A DNA stretch of 9,894 nt, from assembly GCA_024653225.1 (NCBI GenBank), contig JANLGA010000029.1, positions 1 through 9,894 on the forward strand, written 5' to 3'. Below the pieces are notes generated by a model that saw only the letters and a list, made by a program, of their open reading frames with translations, made no database searches and was not told where the DNA came from. This DNA comes from Bacillota bacterium. GTDB lineage: Bacteria > Bacillota > Sulfobacillia > JABLXB01. Made by a program: the position numbers and the translations under genes. Of the stretch, positions 6,677 through 9,894 are shown piece after piece; position 1 is the stretch's first letter, and each line of letters begins with the position of its first letter.

Positions 6677-7381
6677 CTACGCCGGAAAACAGACTGACAT
6701 GTGGCGTATCTTGTGCTCCCCTTCGAAGCCGACGACTCCCATTGCGACCACTGTCATGTCGTCCTGCGGCCTGCCGGAGTCCCTCTTTATGGCCATGTCC
6801 AACAACTCCCGCGGGAGCTCGTCGGTGCGTTCCGGCCCGGATTTCCCGACCATCGCTCCCGCGGCCTCCAACGCGCTGCCGAGACCGAAGTTCCTCCCCG
6901 AGTGCAGCACGCCATCCGTGAACGTCACGACCAGTAGGCCCTCCTCGAGGGGGAACTCAGATATGCAGGGCTTGACTACTTCCCTCATGCCGATCGGCTG
7001 GCAATCGTCGGAGCACACGGTGAGTTCACCGCGGGACGCGACCCAGACGGGGACGGACGTGTTGCGAGATATGACTACGGTCCGGGTACGGAGGTCCGCC
7101 GACAGTATGGTCAGCTCGCACGAGACCTTCCCGTCCCTGAGGGCGAAGAGCACGTCGTGCACCGCCCTCGCGACCGCTCCGTCACGTGCTCCCTCGGAGA
7201 TCAGCGAGATGGCCCTCGATACGACCAGGTTCGAGATGCGCTTGGCCGGGAAGCCGCTCCCCTGGCCGTCCGCCATCACGACCGACAGGCCGCCCTTCCG
7301 CCTCTCGACGACTTCCAGCGTATCCCCGCTCTCGGGGACGCCGAATTTCGCCGCCTTGGCCACGCCCACACGGACCTGCAA
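6677..7381 (-). CDS. SpoIIE/PP2C-type serine/threonine phosphatase
   Basis: This 234-residue soluble protein looks like a bare PPM/PP2C catalytic domain of the SpoIIE class. The metal-site motifs are in order: ADGQGSG at 37-43, TDGV at 155-158 and DDMT at 207-210. Such enzymes remove phosphate from Ser or Thr, classically on anti-anti-sigma factors. It lacks SpoIIE's membrane domain and has no attached sensor, so it is not sporulation SpoIIE itself. The start is TTG, with AGGGGG 8 bases upstream overlapping the stop of the HD-GYP gene. It lies 5 bases after that gene and 7 before the P-loop/HD gene, which suggests one transcript and a shared signal. No anti-sigma or STAS protein is encoded in the window, so the target is unknown. 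Confidence 0.87.
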   Translation of the reverse strand: MQVRVGVAKAAKFGVPESGDTLEVVERRKGGLSVVMADGQGSGFPAKRISNLVVSRAISLISEGARDGAVARAVHDVLFALRDGKVSCELTILSADLRTRTVVISRNTSVPVWVASRGELTVCSDDCQPIGMREVVKPCISEFPLEEGLLVVTFTDGVLHSGRNFGLGSALEAAGAMVGKSGPERTDELPRELLDMAIKRDSGRPQDDMTVVAMGVVGFEGEHKIRHMSVCFPA

Positions 7382-7386
7382 CGCGT

Positions 7387-8661
7387 CTACCCCCTGCTCA
7401 CCCCGACCGGCAAGGAATCGTCCCCGGCCGTGCCCTCTTTCTCAGCGGCCAGGACCTTCAGGAAAGCCCCGCCCACATCCGGGTCGAAAAGCGTCCCCAT
7501 GCCCTTGCGTATCTCGGCGACGGCCTTCCGTCGCGACAGTGCCTTCCTGTACGGCCTGTCGGTGGTCATGGCGTCGAAGGCGTCGGCTACGCGGATCACC
7601 CGCGCCCCGGTCGGGATATTGTCCCCCGCGAGGCCGTCCGGGTATCCCGAGCCGTCGTAGTTCTCGTGATGGTGGCGCAGGATCGCCGTGCTGTTCCGGT
7701 ACATCTTCAACTTGCCGGCGATCTCTCCCCCGATCTGCGGGTGTTCCCTGATCCTCTCCCATTCGAGCTCGCCCAGGTGTCCCTTCTTGAACAACACCCT
7801 GCTCGTCAGCCCGACCTTCCCCAGGTCGTGTATCCTGGCGGCCAGGTGAATCTGCTCGACCACTTCCTCCGGCAGCTTCAACTCCCTGGCCGTCCTGACC
7901 GAGTAGTCGGCGACCCTCAGCGAGTGCTCGAACGTGAAATCGTCCCGCCTGTCAATCGAGTCGGCGAGCGCCTCGATGGCTTTCTTGGTCTCGCTCTGGA
8001 GCTCCGTGTAGTTCCTGATCCCCAGGTAGACGATAACGATCGGCATGACGAACAACACCAGCGCCAGGGGATCCCTCCCGTACACCCTGCTGACCAGCAT
8101 TCCGAGGCAAGCCAGCGATAGGTACTGGAAGAGGTAGAGCCTGGCCTGGGACGCCAGCACCTTGAATAGCTCCCTGCCCTCCGCGAGAGAGAAAGCGGTC
8201 AACACTAAACCCACGTTGAGCAGGTAGTATACGAGGGTGGAGACGGCGAACACCGGGATGTCGGCGAGCAGCGTCGGCCGTGGGTATCCCAGGATGGGTG
8301 CGTGGTATATCAGGCCGGCCGTGCCGACGCACAGCACATACTGTGCCGCGTTGAATACGGTCTTGTGAGGTGGTCTCCTACCCGCAAGATCCGCGATGAC
8401 ACTGCACGCGGCCGCCATCAACGCCGCGATCCCCGGCTCAAACATTATGTACGAGGCGGAATGAAAGGCGGGGGCCACGGAAACAAACCCGTATTCGCAC
8501 AGTTGCACCGGGCGGAGTTCAGCGGCACTGGTGAGGACCACGAACATCAGTATGGTTACGGGGTCCGACATTCCTCGGAAAGAGGGCTTCAGTGCAAACA
8601 AACACAAGGCCACTCCGCTCGTGGCAACCAACATCACGTAGGTCCTGGCAATCCGCGGCAC
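7387..8661 (-). CDS. Membrane HD-GYP domain protein, probable cyclic-di-GMP phosphodiesterase
   Basis: The N-terminal half (about 1-215 of 424) is hydrophobic, with several probable membrane spans (about 7-24, 33-48, 70-93, 105-119, 132-158, 176-193, 198-213). It resembles an integral membrane sensor, with no named family that I recognise. The C-terminal HD-GYP domain (about 222-405) is complete: His246, HDLGK at 278-282, His307, HHHE at 330-333, GYP at 339-341 and Asp360. HD-GYP proteins with these residues generally degrade cyclic di-GMP or related dinucleotides. The GTG start has GGTGA 3 bases upstream, the right register for the extended binding site. An alternative ATG at 8634 has AGGA 8 bases upstream. 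It is the first gene of the cassette. Confidence 0.92.
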   Translation of the reverse strand: MPRIARTYVMLVATSGVALCLFALKPSFRGMSDPVTILMFVVLTSAAELRPVQLCEYGFVSVAPAFHSASYIMFEPGIAALMAAACSVIADLAGRRPPHKTVFNAAQYVLCVGTAGLIYHAPILGYPRPTLLADIPVFAVSTLVYYLLNVGLVLTAFSLAEGRELFKVLASQARLYLFQYLSLACLGMLVSRVYGRDPLALVLFVMPIVIVYLGIRNYTELQSETKKAIEALADSIDRRDDFTFEHSLRVADYSVRTARELKLPEEVVEQIHLAARIHDLGKVGLTSRVLFKKGHLGELEWERIREHPQIGGEIAGKLKMYRNSTAILRHHHENYDGSGYPDGLAGDNIPTGARVIRVADAFDAMTTDRPYRKALSRRKAVAEIRKGMGTLFDPDVGGAFLKVLAAEKEGTAGDDSLPVGVSRG

Positions 8662-8727
8662 GCCTCACCACGCCTTCGACCGGTGGTAAGGCCCCGGCCG
8701 CCGCCTAACCCCGGGGAGGTCAGCAGC

Positions 8728-8808
8728 CTAGCCCCACTTGAAGAAGGCCCCGCTGCTCAGCGCGAACGACATAATCGCCAGGGAAACCGCGATTACGCGC
8801 CACCTCAC
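8728..8808 (-). CDS. Probable 26-residue single-span membrane peptide
   Basis: A GTG-started frame encodes MRWRVIAVSLAIMSFALSSG followed by AFFKWG and a TAG stop. The peptide has a basic N-terminus, about 18 hydrophobic residues and a Lys-Trp-Gly end. GGAGG with TGG after it lies 8 bases before the GTG (8821-8817), the best ribosome binding site in the window. An in-frame TGA lies just upstream, so the frame cannot be longer from further back. It sits between DUF5317 and the HD-GYP gene, 66 bases before the latter. Its composition fits a small membrane-associated regulator or subunit. I do not recognise a family. Confidence 0.6.
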   Translation of the reverse strand: MRWRVIAVSLAIMSFALSSGAFFKWG

Positions 8809-8866
8809 CGAAACCACCTCCGGTCACCGAAAGCCGTTTCCGCTCGAGGTACTGGCGGCCGGGGCC

Positions 8867-8872
8867 ATTGTA
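8867..8872 (-). promoter_or_regulatory. Possible -10 element before the small peptide and HD-GYP cassette
   Basis: TACAAT on the minus strand lies 58 bases before the 26-residue frame and just after the DUF5317 stop. No convincing -35 hexamer is found at 16-18 bases. It would start a transcript covering the small peptide and the signalling cassette, but readthrough from the gatD side is equally possible. Confidence 0.22.
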
Positions 8873-8882
8873 CACGCTTTCG

Positions 8883-9464
8883 TCACAGCGCGCTCGATTT
8901 CCTGCCGTCGCAGCCGAGCAGCGCTTTTCCGGTCGCGGCCTGGACGAAGAGGAAACACCCCGCCGCGATCAGCACGTCTCCGACGCTGAATACGTTCGGC
9001 GTGGGAAACGGTGGCGGGACGTAGAAGATGTCGCCGAGGAACCAGAGCACCGTCCGCCCGTCAATCAGCACCGAGTTGTGGTGCGGACCCGACGCAAGGG
9101 CCTGGAGCACGGGAATCATCCCCGCCCCGGTGAGCGCGGCCGAAGACGCCGGCATGTATCCCCCGTTCGCCGTGATGACAAGGGCGTTGCTCGCGGCCCC
9201 CAGTCCCATGATCTTCATCCCCGGTACATTCGCGTTCGCGAGGACGAATGCGCCGGCGAATACGTATGTCAGCGCGTGCAGGTAGGGGATCGCTTCTCGA
9301 AGCTGGAACCTCACCGGCTCGAAGAGGAAGACCGCCAGCTGCACCGCGAGCGGCGCGAAGGCCAGCCAGGCGCTTCGCAACCTCACGCGTGCGAGCCCGG
9401 ACAGCTCGCCGCCCCTCAGCAGGGCGACGATGATGGAGAGAATGAACGCCTCGACGATGAGCAC
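8883..9464 (-). CDS. DUF5317 integral membrane protein
   Basis: This 193-residue hydrophobic protein has about five membrane spans. It shows the DUF5317 hallmarks: NGGYMP at 100-105 and a GDIF-x6-FP-x2-NVFSVGD segment from about 144 to 163. The function of the family is unknown. It probably sits in the cytoplasmic membrane. The GTG start follows the gatD stop after only 3 bases, with GAGGA about 11 bases upstream, so co-transcription and possibly coupled translation with gatD are likely. That arrangement hints at a cell-envelope role, but this is inference from position only. Confidence 0.85.
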   Translation of the reverse strand: MLIVEAFILSIIVALLRGGELSGLARVRLRSAWLAFAPLAVQLAVFLFEPVRFQLREAIPYLHALTYVFAGAFVLANANVPGMKIMGLGAASNALVITANGGYMPASSAALTGAGMIPVLQALASGPHHNSVLIDGRTVLWFLGDIFYVPPPFPTPNVFSVGDVLIAAGCFLFVQAATGKALLGCDGRKSSAL

Positions 9465-9467
9465 CCG

Positions 9468-9894
9468 TCACACCGTCCTCTTGCCCGCTCTCCGTATCGC
9501 GGCCTCGTGGGCCATGACCTCGATGGTATCGTCCAGGTCCCCGCCGAGCGGTTCCCCGTACTTGCGCTCGAGCGCCTTGGAGATCAGCCAGTCCGCCAGC
9601 CACGGGTTCTTGGGCAGCAGGCTGCCGTGAAGGTACGTGCCCACCGTGTTCCTGTACACGGCGCCTTCGAACCCGTCCTCGCCGTTGTTGCCGAATCCCC
9701 TCACGACCTTGCCGAACGGGACCGCGCGCTCGCCGAGGAACGTCTTGCCGGAGTGGTTCTCGAACCCGACGACAGACCTCGGCGCTCCGGACAGGGTGCT
9801 CTCTATGACTATGTTCCCGATCATGCGCCTCGTGCCCGCCTCCGTCCACACGTCGAGCACCCCTACCCCCTCCAGCACTTCCCCGGCGCCCGTG
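9468..9894 (-). CDS. gatD: Lipid II isoglutaminyl synthase glutaminase subunit GatD-like, 3' part only
   Basis: The frame is open to the window edge, so the N-terminal part, including the nucleophilic Cys, is missing. The visible 142 residues match the C-terminal half of a GatD / CobB-CobQ-type class I glutamine amidotransferase: VLEGVGVLD, then GFENHSGKTFLG, GNNGEDGFEGAVY and GTYLHGSLLPKNPWLADWLI. The His in TYLHG is the expected catalytic His. GatD supplies ammonia from glutamine to MurT, which amidates D-Glu in lipid II. A murT gene is expected just upstream, outside the window. A cobyric-acid-type amidotransferase is the main alternative, but the LLPKNP and LADWLI pattern favours GatD. 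Confidence 0.88.
   Translation of the reverse strand, partial: TGAGEVLEGVGVLDVWTEAGTRRMIGNIVIESTLSGAPRSVVGFENHSGKTFLGERAVPFGKVVRGFGNNGEDGFEGAVYRNTVGTYLHGSLLPKNPWLADWLISKALERKYGEPLGGDLDDTIEVMAHEAAIRRAGKRTV

Noticed and set aside
6103..8121. Several plus-strand open frames of 270-370 codons opposite the signalling cassette
   Set aside because: They overlap genes with clear catalytic motifs on the other strand, overlap each other, and show no recognisable domain.
8662..8727. Palindromes CCCCGGGG and ACCAC/GTGGT between the small peptide and the HD-GYP gene
   Set aside because: The stems are only 4-5 pairs and are expected by chance in GC-rich DNA. The second overlaps the HD-GYP ribosome binding site but is too weak to call a control element.

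Overview
The window carries nine protein genes, all on the minus strand, so transcription runs from high to low coordinates. A 26-residue candidate gene lies in one of the gaps. The DNA is GC-rich. Starts include GTG and TTG as well as ATG, and most have purine-rich ribosome binding sites. A GatD-type amidotransferase, a DUF5317 membrane protein, a SpoIIE-type phosphatase and HD-GYP signalling together suggest a high-GC Gram-positive (Bacillota/Firmicutes) lineage, of the kind represented by Moorella or Desulfotomaculum relatives. That placement is inferred from gene content alone.

Layout in transcription order. (1) 9894-8883: the 3' part of a gatD-like gene (its start is beyond the window edge), followed after 3 bases by a DUF5317 integral membrane protein. 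(2) 8882-8662: a 221-base gap holding a probable 26-residue single-span membrane peptide with a near-ideal ribosome binding site. (3) 8661-5677: a packed cassette of a membrane HD-GYP phosphodiesterase, a soluble SpoIIE/PP2C-type phosphatase and a P-loop NTPase fused to an HD phosphohydrolase. The gaps are 5 and 7 bases and the binding sites overlap the preceding stop codons. (4) 5661-3293: the secD-secF unit, with a full-consensus TTGACA-18-TATAAT promoter in front and a strong UUCG-capped hairpin behind. (5) 3267-87: a ChlI-like AAA+ ATPase and a VWA-domain protein overlapping by four bases, a two-component ATPase/VWA machine of the magnesium-chelatase/MoxR type.

How the genes fit together. 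SecD and SecF form the accessory complex of the Sec translocon. GatD, normally with MurT, amidates lipid II. The HD-GYP, PP2C and HD proteins form a probable signalling cassette of three metal-dependent phosphohydrolases in a row. The AAA+/VWA pair would use ATP to insert a metal or remodel a protein, but nothing in the window names its target.

Points worth a second look are the three-phosphohydrolase cassette with its P-loop/HD fusion, the 26-residue peptide, a SecD with an extra N-terminal hydrophobic segment, and two independent short tandem duplications that each duplicate the stop codon region of a gene. I see no CRISPR array, tRNA, rRNA, insertion sequence or attachment site. No gene-free stretch exceeds 300 bases.
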